DNA from: Lepisosteus oculatus
Lineage: Eukaryota; Chordata; Actinopteri; Semionotiformes; Lepisosteidae
Direction: 5' to 3'
DNA: 64,000 nt
Assembly: GCF_040954835.1 (NCBI RefSeq)
Contig: NC_090709.1
Coordinates: 41,610,490 to 41,674,489 of the forward strand
Positions 21,190 to 31,830 of this stretch are shown piece after piece. The notes under the pieces are model-generated. The model searched no databases. It saw nothing but the letters and a program-made list of their open reading frames with translations, and was not told the DNA's origin. The position numbers and the translations under genes are program-made. The first letter of the stretch is position 1. Each line of letters starts with the position of its first letter.

Positions 21190-22108
21190 CACTCAGAAGA
21201 GCCTCCTGTCCTGACTGGAGGAGCTCACCCAGCTGTGTCTGGAGAGAAGCCGGGGTATCAGCTTCAACCACACGGACTGGGCAGCCTGTTCCCCACCCCC
21301 ACCCCCCTCTGTGTACAGAAGAGTCTCCTGCCCTGACTGGAAGAGCTCATCCAGCTGCATCTGGAAACAAAAAACAGGGTATCGGCTTCAACAACACATC
21401 TGGGCAGCTTGTTCCACCCTCCCGCCACCCTCTGTGTACAGAAGAGCCTCCTGTCCTGACTGCAGGAGCTCACCCAGCTGTGTCTGGAAAAAAAAAACAG
21501 GGTATCGGCTTCAACAACACATTTGGGCAGCTTGTTCCACCCTCCCGCCACCCTCTGTGTACAGAAGAGCCCCCTGTCCTGACTGGAGGAGCTCACCCAG
21601 CTGTGTCTGGGGAGAAGCCAGGGTATCGGCTTCAACCACACGGACTGGGCAGCCTGTTCCCCACCCCCACCCCCCTCTGTGTACAGAAGAGCCTCCTGTC
21701 CTGACTGGAGGAGCTCACCCAGCTGTGTCTGGAAAAAAAAACAGGGTATCGGCTTCAACAACACATCTGGGCAGCTTGTTCCCCACCCCCACCACCCTCT
21801 GTGTACAGAAGAGTCTCCTGCCCTGACTGGAGGAGCTCACCCAGCTGTGTATGGAAAAAAAAACAGGGTATCGGCTTCAACAACACATCTGGGCAGCTTG
21901 TTCCCCACCCCCACCACCCTCTGTGTACAGAAGAGCCTCCTGTCCTGACTGGAGGAGCTCACCCAGCTGTGTCTGGGGAGAAGCCAGGGTATCAGCTTCA
22001 ACCACACGGACTGGGCAGCCTGTTCCCCACCCCCACCCCCCTCTGTGTACAGAAGAGGCCTCCTGTCCCGACTGGAGGAGCTCACCCAGCTGCGTCTGGA
22101 GAGGAGCC
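21190..22108 (-). repeat. Family D minisatellite, about 7.6 copies
   Basis: Tandem 121 bp units with the LINE-like frame on the minus strand. Two variant classes alternate: one with cacggactgggcagcctgtt, one with a poly-A run (ggaaaaaaaaacagggtatc) and caacaacacatctgggcagc. The alternation shows that a two-unit block was amplified. It ends 250 bp before the ptges TATA box. Confidence 0.9.
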
Positions 22109-22118
22109 CAATCCGGCT

Positions 22119-22359
22119 GGGATTTTCCAGTCCTCCCTTCGAGGTTTGGAGCTCGGCTCACCGCGCGTGTCCGGGCAGGAACCTGGCAGAGAGGCAGGAA
22201 ACAGAGCCCAGGAAATGTCTGCCCTCCGGGAATGAGCTCTTCCCCCTCACGTTCTCCCACACCTCCGGGGCTGCACGAAACACAGGCCTTTCACTTTCTT
22301 CCAAAAAAGAGAGAGAGGGAGGGAGGGAGGGGAAGGGATGGGTGTGGGAGGCTATAAAA
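22119..22359 (+). promoter_or_regulatory. ptges: ptges promoter: TATA box, kB-like site, G-rich tract
   Basis: TATAAAA at 22353-22359 sits 122 bp before the start codon, predicting transcription from about 22384. GGGATTTTCC at 22119-22128 fits the NF-kB consensus. A purine tract at 22307-22340 (gggagggagggagggg) and ggtgtggga could bind Sp/KLF or EGR factors. Mammalian PTGES is induced by inflammatory signals, with EGR1 as a known activator. Sites are predictions. Confidence 0.6.
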
Positions 22360-22429
22360 CGAGCCGAGCAGCTCGGGCACCTCCTCACACAGAACCGGAG
22401 ACGCTCAGAACCGCCCGGTCCGGTCCGGT

Positions 22430-22430
<1 letters not shown>

Positions 22431-22469
<39 letters not shown>
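22431..22469 (+). repeat. (TGTTGC)n in the ptges 5'UTR
   Basis: Six to seven copies of tgttgc between the predicted transcription start and the ATG at 22481, just after a ggtccggtccggtc run at 22417-22430. It would lie in the mRNA leader and is likely variable in length. Confidence 0.85.
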
Positions 22470-22480
22470 ATCGAAACCTC

Positions 22481-23823
22481 ATGGCCCTGGACCTGCGGGA
22501 CGAGGTGTGCTGCTCGTTCGTCTTCTACGCCGTCCTGCTGGTGCTGAAGATGTTCGGCGTCGCCGTCCTGACGGGTCAGTTGCGCCTCCGCAGGAAGGTG
22601 AGAGAGAGAGAGAGAACCAGACCCGATCCTGGGTCTCGGGTCGGCGCCGGTCCCGCCCCGCTGTCCTGGAGCGTGGCTTCGCTGTTCTCGTTTGCGTTGT
22701 TGTCGTTGTTGTCGCTGTTGGTGGTGGTGCCGTCGTTGTTACTGTTGCTGTTGTAGGCGTCGTCGTCGTGGTTGCTGCTGGTTGTGTTGTTGTTGCTGTT
22801 GTCGTTGTTGGTGGTGGAGGTGTTGTTACTGTTGCTGTTGTTGTTGTTGTTGTTGTCGCTGTTGGTGGTGGTGCCCTCGTTGTTACTGTTGCTGTTGTAG
22901 GCGTCGGCGTCGTGGTTGCTGCTGGTTGTGTTGTTGTTGCTGTTGTCGTTGTTGGTGGTGGAGGTGTTGTTACTGTTGCTGTTGTTGGTGTTGTTGTTGT
23001 TGTTGCTGTTGTCGTTGGCGGTGGAGGTGTTGTTACTGTTGCTATCATTGTTGTCGTTGCTGTTGTTGTCGTTGCTATTGTCGTTATTGTTGGTGGTGGA
23101 GGTGTTGTTACTGTTGCTGTCGTTGTCTTTGTTGTTGTAGCTGTTGCTGTCGTTGCTGTTGTTGTTGTTGCTATTGTCGTTATTGTTGGTGGTGGAGGTG
23201 TTGTTACTGTTGCTGTCGTTGTCTTTGTTGTTGTTACGGTTGCTGTCGTCGTTGTTGTTGCTGTTGTTGTTATTGTTGTTGTCGTTGCTGTTGCTGTCGT
23301 TGCTGTTGTCGTTATTGTTGGTGGTGGAGGTGTTGTTACTGTTGCTGTCGTTGTCTTTGTTGTTGTTACTGTTGCTGTCGTCGTTGTTGTTGCTGTTGTC
23401 GTTATTGTTGTTGTTGTCGTTGCTGTTGCTGTCGTTGCTGTTGTCGTTATTGTTGGTGGTGGAGGTGTTGTTACTGTTGCTGTCGTTGTCCTTGTTGTTG
23501 TTGTCATTATTGTCGTTGTTGCTGTTGCTGTTGTGGTTGTTGGTGGAGGTGTTGTTACTGTTGCTATCATTGTTGTCATTGCTGTCGTTGTTGTTGCTAT
23601 TGTCGTCATTGTCGTTGTTGCTGTTGTCGTTGCTGGTTGTGTCGCGTGTGTGTGTGTGTGTGTGTGTGCGGACAGCCTTGTGAGCTCGGGGTGACGGATG
23701 TCTCCCCCCTCTCCCTCTCTCTCGCAGGCGTTCGCTAACCCCGAGGACGCACTCCGACACGGGGGGGTGAAGTTCTGCCGCCGAGACGAGGACGTGGAGC
23801 GGTGCAGGAGGTGAGCGGGTCGC

Positions 23824-23876
<53 letters not shown>

Positions 23877-26279
23877 CTACTGTGCCCAGGGGCTCACACA
23901 CAGGAGAGCGATGGGAGGAACGAGCTGCCCAGGACAGGAGGCTCTACTGTACACAGAGGGTGGCGGGGGTGGAGAACAAGCCGCCCAGCCCTGTGGTTGA
24001 AGCCGATACCCTGGCTTCTCTCCAGACACAGCTGGGTGAGCTCCTCCAGTCAGGACAGGGGGCTCTTCTGTACACAGAGGGGGGTGGGGGTGGGGAACAG
24101 GCTGCCCAGCCCTGTGGTTGAAGCCGATACCCTGGCTTCTCTCCAGACACAGCTGGGTGAGCTCCTCCAGTCAGGACAGGGGGCTCTTCTGTACACAGAG
24201 GGGGGTGGGGGTGGGGAACAGGCTGCCCAGCCCTGTGGTTGAAGCCGATACCCTGGCTTCTCTCCAGACACAGCTGGGTGAGCTCCTCCAGTCAGGACAG
24301 GGGGCTCTTCTGTACACAGAGGGGGGTGGGGGTGGGGAACAGGCTGCCCAGCCCTGTGGTTGAAGCCGATACCCTGGCTTCTCTCCAGACACAGCTGGGT
24401 GAGCTCCTCCAGTCAGGACAGGGGGCTCTTCTGTACACAGAGGGGGGCGGGGGTGGGGAACAGGCTGCCCAGCCCTGTGGTTGAAGCCGATACCCCGGCT
24501 CCTCTCCAGACACAGCTGGGTGAGCTCCTCCAGTCAGGACAGGAGGCTCTACTGTACACAGAGAGTGGAGGGGGTGGGGGAACAAGCCGCCGAGTCCCTG
24601 TGGTTGAAGCTTCTCTCAGGACGCAGCTGGGCGAGACAGCTGGGACCAGTTGGCGACTCACTGTGGAACGAGCCTGGCCGCCCAGGGCGAGCTCCCCTCA
24701 CGTGTGGCGCGTTCTGCTCCCCAGCGACGGCCGGGGGCTCTGTGTGGGCGGGTGGGTGGGTGTGTGCGTGTAGGCGTGCGCGCGCGTGTGTCTCCCTGCT
24801 GCCGTGAAAAGCCCCTAATCCGCTAATGAGCAGCTCGGAGGACAGAGAGTGGCGATCAAATCCGTTTAACGACTTTAATTGCCGGAAACGGAGATCTCGT
24901 GACTCGGCGCAGCTCTCCGCTCGCTAACGATCCGCCGCCCAGCCTGCAGAGGCGCAGACGGTCACACCGAGGAAGGGACTCTGGACAAATATAATCACCC
25001 CTCCGTCTCCCCCCGGCTCTCTCTCCAGGACAGGGTCACAGACTGGGGGAGCTGGAATCTGTCCCAGCAAGCAACAGGCACAAGGCAGGGCTCACCCTAG
25101 ACAGGACAGCAGTCCATCACAGGACACACACACACTCAAACACCCTGGACAGGACAGCAGTCCATCACAGGACACACACACACAGCCTGGACAGGACACC
25201 AGTCCATCACAGGACACACACACACACCATGGACAGGACAGCAGTCCATCACAGGACACACACACACTCACACACCCTGGACAGGACAGCAGTCCATCAC
25301 AGGACAAACACACACACTCACACACCCTGGACAGGACAGCAGTCCATCACAGGACACACACACACACTCACACACCCTGGACAGGACACCAGTCCATCAC
25401 AGGACACACACACTCACACACCCTGGACAGGACAGCAATCCATCACAGGACACACACACACTCACACACCCTGGACAGGACAGCAGACCATCACAGGACA
25501 CACACACACTCACACACCCTGGACAGGAGACCAGTCCATCACAGGACACACACACCCCCTGGAGAGGACACCAGTCCATCACAGGACACACACACCCCCT
25601 GGAGAGGACACCAGTCCATCACAGGACACACACACACTCACACACACTCACACACCCTGGACAGGACACCAGTCCATCACAGGACACACACCCCCTGGAC
25701 AGGACACCAGTCCATCACAGGACACACCCACACACACACACACACACACCCTGGACAGGACAGCAGTCCATCACAGGACACACACACACACACACTCACA
25801 CACCCTGGACAGGACACCAGTCCATCACAGGACACACACAGGACAGGTTACCAGCTCCAAGGACGTGGGCATGGGCGGATTGTTCCACCCTCCCACCCCC
25901 CTTTGTGTACAGAAGAGCCTCCCGTCCGGCTGTGTCTGGAGAGAGAGCTGGGCCCCCCCGGTCCTGTTGTATCCGAAGGACGCCGGCGTGCCGTAACCCG
26001 TCTCCCCCCTCCTCCTCCTCCTCCCCCAGGCTCCACCGCAACGACCTGGAGTGCATTCTGCCCTTCCTGTTCACCGGCGCCCTGTACTGCCTGCTGGAAC
26101 CGGCGCCAGCCACGGCCCGGCTGTACTTCCGGGCCTTCTTCCTGGCCCGGCTGGCCCACACCGCGGCCTACCTGTGCGCCCTGCCAGCCCCGGCCCGCTC
26201 GCTGGCCTACGCCCTGGGCCAGCTGCCCTGCCTCTCCATGGCCCTCAAGATCCTCATCAACGTCGCCTCCTACTGGTAG
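22481..26279 (+). CDS. ptges: Prostaglandin E synthase (microsomal, MAPEG family), three exons
   Basis: Glutathione-dependent conversion of PGH2 to PGE2 in the ER membrane, downstream of cyclooxygenase. Exons 22481-22597, 23728-23810 and 26030-26279 have GT-AG borders and agreeing phases, giving 149 aa (human 152). Four membrane segments are expected, starting at residues 11-30 (CSFVFYAVLLVLKMFGVAVL). The exon 2 start AFANPEDALRHGG and the exon 3 start HRNDLE are almost as in human. Human-equivalent active-site residues are kept: D49 (here D46), H72 and E77 (H69, E74), R110, T114, Y117 (R107, T111, Y114) and R126, S127, Y130 (R123, S124, Y127). Human R122 is Pro here (ALPAPARS). The start codon is chosen by alignment and by its place after the TATA box. 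Other MAPEG members fit less well. Both introns hold tandem repeats. Confidence 0.95.
22690..23652. repeat. Trinucleotide-based minisatellite in ptges intron 1
   Basis: GTT/GCT/GTC-rich repeat with higher-order units of about 100-130 bp, marked by ttggtggtggaggtgttgtt and actgttgctgtcgttgtc. Period is a multiple of three, so frames stay open over 350-550 codons (poly-Val, Leu or Cys). These are artefacts. It ends in (TG)n. Confidence 0.93.
23829..23873. repeat. (CA)n microsatellite, ptges intron 2
   Basis: Perfect CA dinucleotide run of about 45 bp, just after the exon 2 donor. Confidence 0.95.
23915..24625 (+). repeat. Family D minisatellite in ptges intron 2
   Basis: About 5.8 copies of the 121 bp unit, LINE-like frame on the plus strand. 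Four central copies are practically identical, so expansion is recent; the outer copies differ. Confidence 0.93.
24626..24984. other. ptges intron 2 unique segment
   Basis: No exon seen. 24810-24900 holds homeobox-type cores (ctaatccgctaatgag, ttaacgactttaattg) and could be a conserved non-coding element; comparison is needed to tell. Confidence 0.3.
24985..25852 (+). repeat. Family A array with the left flank of its element (ptges intron 2)
   Basis: Left flank ctctctccaggacagggtca, gctggaatctgtcccagcaa and gcaacaggcacaaggcaggg, then about 16 CA-strand units to 25852. Some units are shortened (caccccctggagaggacacc). The right flank is missing. It lies about 180 bp before exon 3. Confidence 0.9.
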
Positions 26280-27535
26280 GCGCTGGAACTGCGACCCCCC
26301 TGGTGGTTTTATCCCCCAAGGGCTGGGGAGCTGGGGGGGCGGTCTGTGAGCAGGATGGGCAGATAATACCCCCCCCCCCCGCCAAGAGACGCCTCTCTCC
26401 GTGGGACAAGGTGTGGACCTCGTCTTTTATCTGAGAGACTTTGTCTGGAGTGACACCTAGAGATGGGACCCAGCGCTATATGTTTTGTTGCATTTTCTAT
26501 TTAAAAGACCCCTGGAGACTCTGCAGACACACACACACACACACTGACCCCTCCAGGACCAGGACTGGACAGCCCTGCTTTAAAGACCCCTGGAGACTCT
26601 GCAGACACACACACACACACACACACTGACCCCTCCAGGACCAGGACTGGACAGCCCTGCTTTAAAGACCCCTGGAGACTCTGCAGACACACACACACTG
26701 ACCCCTCCAGGACCAGGACTGGACAGCCCTGCTTTAAAGACCCCTGGAGACTCTGCAGACACACACACACTGACCCCTCCAGGACCAGGACTGGACAGCC
26801 CTGCTTTAAAGACCCCTGGAGACTCTGCAGACACACACACACACACTGACCCCTCCAGGACCAGGACTGGACAGCCCTGCTTTAAAGACCCCTGGAGACT
26901 CTGCAGACACACACACACTGACCCCTCCAGGACCAGGACTGGACAGCCCTGCTTTAAAGACCCCTGGAGACTCTGCAGACACACACACACACTGACCCCT
27001 CCAGGACCAGGACTGGACAGCCCTGCTTTAAAGACCCCTGGAGACTCTGCAGACACACACACACTGACCCCTCCAGGACCAGGACTGGACAGCCCTGCTT
27101 TAAAGACCCCTGGAGACTCTGCAGACACACACACACACACTGACCCCTCCAGGACCAGGACTGGACAGCCCTGCTTCTATTTTACCTCTGCAGGGCTGCT
27201 ATTGAAAGAAAAACTGATTCAGTTGAACTGGGAAAGCCCAAAAAACAAATGCCTTCAGGCTCCTCAGCAGTATTGTGTAAATATATCATAGGGTGAGGGG
27301 CGTTCTTTGTGCTCAGATGTAATACCTGTTGTATTTATTCATATGTGTTTTTTTGTACGCTGTTAATCAACCAGCTTCTCCTTTTTGTCGGCTCATCGTG
27401 GGCAAGCTGACTCAGGGGCGCCACCTGCTGGGCAGCAGTGGGCTGACCGCTGTATATTTTATGTCGCTTGTATTTCAGTGGAAACGTTGTAATGCCTCCG
27501 TTTTAAATTAAACGAAACACAGAGTGAACTTTATC
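26280..27535 (+). other. ptges: ptges 3'UTR with poly(A) signal
   Basis: From the stop codon at 26277-26279 to an ATTAAA signal at 27507-27512, followed by a GT-rich stretch (gttgtttgtttgtttg) at 27544-27562 suited to 3' end processing. The predicted 3'UTR contains the whole family B array at 26505-27177. No better signal is seen before the array. Confidence 0.6.
26505..27177. repeat. Family B minisatellite in the ptges 3' region
   Basis: About nine copies of the 76 bp unit, very uniform except for (CA)n length. Probably transcribed as part of the ptges 3'UTR. Confidence 0.93.
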
Positions 27536-27594
27536 TCCGTGGTCGTTGTTTGTTTGTTTGTTGTTGTTCTGAATGCCAGCTCTCCCTGAGCCAA

Positions 27595-27773
27595 TACACA
27601 CACGCACACACGCCCCCTGGACAGGACACACACACACACTCACACACTCTGGACAGGACACACTGACACACCCTGAACAGGACACACACACACACTCACA
27701 CACACCCACGCACTCTGGACAGGACACACACACACACACACCCACACACTCACACACTCACACACCCTGAACA

Positions 27774-27811
<38 letters not shown>

Positions 27812-28152
27812 ACGCACTCTGGACAGGACACACACACACACACACACTCTGGACAGGACACACTGACACACTCACACACCCTGAACAGGACACACACACA
27901 CACTCACACACTCTGGACAGGACACACTGACACACCCTGGACAGGACACACACACACACACCCACGCACTCTGGACAGGACACACACACACTCACACACT
28001 CTGGACAGGACACACTGACACACCCTGAACAGGACACACACACACACTCACACACACACACCCACGCACTCTGGACAGGACACACACACACACACTCTGG
28101 ACAGGACACACTGACACACTCACACACCCTGGACAGGACACACACACAATCA
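27595..28152. repeat. CA-rich minisatellite, cactctggacaggacacac type
   Basis: Irregular units of 35-60 bp with cacgcactctggacagg, caccctgaacagg and (CA)n. It shares ctggacaggacac with family A but lacks the cagtccatcac part, so it is a distant relative or a truncated derivative. Confidence 0.88.
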
Positions 28153-28363
28153 CACACGAATGACAGCCCGAGCCGTGTCTCGTTGTACCCACGGCCGCGA
28201 TCGGGTTCGAGTAAGAGACTCGTGTCTTTCCGAGCGCTGCATCGGCACCGGGCGATCTGATTCAGAACCGGCCCCCAAAAGTCCCCCCAAATTATTACCC
28301 TGCTGTCTCTGGTCCAGGGGACACCCACCCCAGTCTGACAGGACAGAAAATAAAACGCGACTC

Positions 28364-28434
28364 TGCATTGGCCGGGAATCGAACCCGGGCCTCCCGCGTG
28401 GCAGGCGAGAATTCTACCACTGAACCACCAATGC
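28364..28434 (-). tRNA. tRNA-Gly(GCC)
   Basis: 71 nt, cloverleaf intact: acceptor GCATTGG pairs with CCAATGC, A box TGGTTCAGTGG, anticodon arm CTCGCCTGCCACGCGGG with GCC, B box GGTTCGATTCC, discriminator A. The 3' flank on the minus strand has TTTT runs (GTTTTATTTT), suitable as pol III terminator. Same sequence as vertebrate tRNA-Gly-GCC. Confidence 0.97.
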
Positions 28435-28550
28435 CGCGCGTGCCTGTGCCCTCGTGTCTCCCGACTCCCCCGCTGGTCCTGGTGCCCGGAGCCGGAGGCG
28501 AGTCTATACACCAAGAGCTGGTGGGGGTGGGGAACAGGCGCGGAAGGAGG

Positions 28551-28602
28551 TCGGGGTGGCTCAGCGGGAGGGTTCTCGCCTGCGATTCCCGGCCCGTGCA
28601 GC
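28551..28602 (+). pseudogene. tRNA-Gly-like pseudogene lacking the anticodon/T region
   Basis: GGGGTGGCTCAGCGGGAGGG then TTCTCGCCTG joins directly to GATTCCCGGCC and GTGCAG. Compared with the intact tRNA-Gly(GCC) copies nearby it lacks about 20 nt, from the 3' side of the anticodon loop to the B box start. It cannot fold as a tRNA. Confidence 0.65.
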
Positions 28603-28646
28603 CGGTCCCGTTACATTTCCGGCTCTGTGAGACCGGAAATTGAACG

Positions 28647-28965
28647 CTTGAAGCTCCGACCTGTCCAGGAGCAGGAGATCCTGCAGATTTTTTATTATTA
28701 TTATAATAATTAACACCCGCGCTTGAAGCTCCGACCTGTCCAGGAGCAGGAGATCCTGCAGATTTTTTATTATTATTATAATAATTAACACCCGCGCTTG
28801 AAGCTCCGACCTGTCCAGGAGCAGGAGATCCTGCAGATTTTTTATTATTATTATAATAATTAACACCCGCGCTTGAAGCTCCGACCTGTCCAGGAGCAGG
28901 AGACCCTGCAGATTTATCATTACTATCATTATCATTATTACTAACAAGACCCCCCGCGCTTGAAG
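28647..28965. repeat. 75-bp tandem repeat, four copies
   Basis: Unit of cttgaagctccgacctgtcc, aggagcaggagatcctgcag, att(TTA)n and ataattaacacccgcg. The first three copies are identical; the fourth diverges. Single copies of the same unit also lie near 29730, 30085 and 30685, next to the tRNA blocks. Confidence 0.92.
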
Positions 28966-29280
28966 CTTGTTTCTGCGTGATGGCCGCCTGCCCTGCGTGC
29001 GGAGCTGCTCGCCTGCTCGACAGACGTTCAGTAAAGTCGCAGTACCCCGCTCGCCGCCTGGGGAACCCGCGTGTCTCCCGCTCCTACCCCACCTCCACCT
29101 GCTGCACGCGCTCGCCCACGCGAGTCGGGGGGGCGGCCCCACTCCCCCCCACACCTGCGGGTATTGATCCCCTCCCCGCCGCTCAAGACGACCGGAGCCC
29201 CGGATTGATCCGGAAAGGAGACCGGCGCTTTCTCTCCGCTCAGCTGAACAGTCCTCATTGAGGATGATTATTAACAACAC
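28966..29280. other. CpG-rich unique stretch, no gene seen
   Basis: GC-rich sequence between two repeat blocks. No recognised protein and no clear splice-bounded exon. Confidence 0.35.
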
Positions 29281-29284
29281 CCTG

Positions 29285-29665
29285 CTGAATCATCATAATA
29301 ATAATAATAATATAATAATAAACTTTATTTTGTATAGCGCCTTTAAAGGTGGCTTCTCAAAGCGCTTTACAGGATGACAATAACAATAAATAAGAAGGCT
29401 ACAACAATAAATAAGAAGATTTCACAAGACAGGACACAATTATAATGACAACAATACAACAATAACAATAGAGGAGACCGTGGAAGGTGTTACTAAGAGC
29501 AGAGGGGTGAAGAATGGAACCAGTTAAGTAAAGGCTTTTCTGAAGAAGAAGGTTTTGAGTCTGGATTTGAAGGAGTTTAGAGAAGGTGACTCTCTAATAT
29601 CCTTGGGCAAGGAGTTCCAGAGCTTGGGGGCGCAGCAGGAGAAGGCCCTGTCGCCTATACAATGT
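29285..29665 (+). mobile_element. Interspersed repeat (tatagcgcctttaaagg type)
   Basis: ttttgtatagcgcctttaaa, ctcaaagcgctttacaggat, gaaggttttgagtctggatt, ggcaaggagttccagagctt and gaaggccctgtcgcc mark a dispersed family common in fish genomes. No protein remains. Its start resembles the body end of the 5S-derived SINEs. Class uncertain. Confidence 0.6.
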
Positions 29666-29838
29666 ATGATAATGTTATCATCATTATTATTATTATCATT
29701 ATTATTACTATTATTATAAACACCCGTGCATGGAGCTCAGACCTCTCCAGGAGCAGGAGACCCTGCAGATTTAGCATTATTATTATTATTAACAACAAGA
29801 ACTAACAGTCTGACAGGACAGAAAATAAAACGCGACTC

Positions 29839-29909
29839 TGCATTGGCCGGGAATCGAACCCGGGCCTCCCGCGTGGCAGGCGAGAATTCTACCACTGAAC
29901 CACCAATGC
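29839..29909 (-). tRNA. tRNA-Gly(GCC)
   Basis: 71 nt, identical in its coding part to the copy at 28364-28434. The 3' flank (gacaggacagaaaataaaac on the plus strand) is also shared, so both arose by duplication including the terminator. Confidence 0.97.
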
Positions 29910-30555
29910 TGCACGTGCCTGTGCCCTCGTGTCTCCCGACTCTCCCGCTGGCCCTGGTGCCCGGAGCCGGAGGCGATTCTATACACCAAGAGCTGGTGGG
30001 GGTGGGGAACAGGCCGACCTCTCCAGGAGCAGGAGACACAGCAAGTTTATAATTATTATTATTATTATTATTATTATTAACACCCGCCGCGCTTGAAGCT
30101 CCGACCTGTCCGGGAGCAGGAGACCCTGCAGATTTATCATCATCATCATTATTATTATTATTATTATTATTATTAATAACAAGAACAACCGCGCTTAAAC
30201 CAGAGCAATATTTCGGGGGGATCTTTATCACCTCTTGAGGAATAAAACTTTTAGAACAGGGCTGTTCCCCGTGGTTTTTTTTTGGGTGTGTGTTTTTGTG
30301 CGTGTTCGTCTCGCCTGTCCGCAGCCCGGTCCAGAAACCCCCAGTCCACACGGAACTTTCTTTCTCACACGCGAAACGATCATCCTGCTCGACATGATGA
30401 TTTTTATCTTGGGCTGATTGTTATCGTGGTCTGAATTCTTCTTCATTATAAACTATCTTAAATATTCAATATAAGTGAAATTTAAATGCAATTAAATATA
30501 AATGTTAAGTCTGGTCAGCAGACACCCCCTCCTCTCCGAAGGAAAAAGTCGGGTC

Positions 30556-30626
30556 TGCATTGGCCGGGAATCGAACCCGGGCCTCCCGCGTGGCAGGCGA
30601 GAATTCTACCACTGAACCACCAATGC
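30556..30626 (-). tRNA. tRNA-Gly(GCC)
   Basis: 71 nt, same sequence as the other copies. The 3' flank differs (AGACCCGACTTTTTCC on the minus strand), with a TTTTT terminator. Part of the duplicated block. Confidence 0.97.
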
Positions 30627-31161
30627 CGCACGTGCCTGTGCCCTCGTGTCTCCCGGCTCTGTGAGACCGGAAATTGAACGCTTGAAGCTCCGACCTGTCC
30701 AGGAGCAGGGAACAGTCTTCATTTAATATGATCATGAACAACTACAACCGCGCTTAAACCAGAGCAATATTTCGGGGGGGATCTTTATCACCTCTTGAGG
30801 AATAAAACTTTGAAAACAGGGCTGTTCCCCGTGGTTTTTTTTTGTGTGTGTCTTTGTGCGTGCGCTTCCACTCCTGAACTGCACGGTGGCGCCAATCGCT
30901 CCCCTCCCCGGCTCTCCTTACCTCGTTTTTTACTCCGCTGTACCGCTGTACACGTCTCGCCTGTCCGCAGCCCGGTCCAGAAACCCGGAACTTTCTTCCA
31001 AACACACAAAATGATCATCTTGTTCGACATGACCATTTTTATCTTGGGCTGATTGTTATCGTGGTCTGAATGATATTATTATTATTATTAATAATAAACT
31101 ATCTTAAATATTAAGTCTGGTCAGCAGACACACACTCCTCTCCCCAAGAAAAATTCGGGTC

Positions 31162-31232
31162 TGCATTGGCCGGGAATCGAACCCGGGCCTCCCGCGTGGC
31201 AGGCGAGAATTCTACCACTGAACCACCAATGC
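31162..31232 (-). tRNA. tRNA-Gly(GCC)
   Basis: 71 nt, same sequence; 3' flank as in the copy at 30556-30626 (minus strand CCGAATTTTTCTTG, TTTTT terminator). Second copy of the block. Confidence 0.97.
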
Positions 31233-31394
31233 TGCACGTGCGGGGTTCTGCTTCAGGAACGCGCTTCGTGCTCGTCCCCTCCTCCTCCTCCTCCTCCACG
31301 TCCACCCGTGTTCGGCTGTGTTCGCGACGGCTCGTGTGGAGGAGTCGTCCTGCCGCCCTCAGAAGCTAAGGTGGCTCAGAACGACCCGCTGGGA

Positions 31395-31735
31395 GCCCAG
31401 AGAGCCGAGTAGGGCCGGGCACAGCGGAGCCGAGCAGACCCGAGCGCAGCCGAGCCGAGTAGAGCCGAACACACCCGAGCACAGCCGACCCGAGTAGAGC
31501 CGAACACACCCGAGCACAGCCGAGCCGAGTAGAGCCGAACACACCCGAGCACAGCCGAGCCGAGTAGAGGCGAACAGACCCGAGCACAGCCGACCCGAGT
31601 AGAGCCGAACACACCCGAGCACAGCCGAGCCGAGTAGAGCCGAACAGACCCGAGCACAGCAGACCCGAGTAGAGCCGAACACACCCGAGCACAGCCGAGT
31701 AGAGCCGAACACACCCGAGCACAGCCGAAGCGACG
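31395..31735. repeat. 35-bp minisatellite (cccgagcacagccgagccga)
   Basis: About ten copies of gagcacagccgagccgag then tagagccgaacacaccc. It lies between a minus-strand and a plus-strand tRNA-Gly. Confidence 0.93.
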
Positions 31736-31830
31736 CGTCTCCTCCACACGAGCAGCAGCTGCTCGACCTGCTGCTCGGGGGGGAGGGACGAGCACGAGGC
31801 GCGCTCTTAAAGGCAGAGTCAGCGCGAGCA

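Larger units (their letters stand above)
30185..31240. repeat. Tandem duplication of a tRNA-Gly block (about 0.5 kb, two copies)
   Basis: 30190-30630 and 30745-31235 share cagagcaatatttcgggggg, atctttatcacctcttgagg, aataaaacttt, gggctgttccccgtggtttt and ttttatcttgggctgattgt, and each ends in a minus-strand tRNA-Gly. The right copy carries an extra stretch of about 80 bp (30868-30950) absent from the left. Confidence 0.85.

Noticed and set aside
22045-23694. 549-codon Val-rich frame and 441-codon Asn/Ser-rich frame
   Set aside because: Trinucleotide-based repeat in ptges intron 1; the frame runs across the promoter, exon 1 and intron without respect for splice sites.
28160-28643. Frames reading AGNRTRASRVAGENSTTEPP
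   Set aside because: These are translations of the tRNA-Gly gene sequence, repeated at each tRNA copy.
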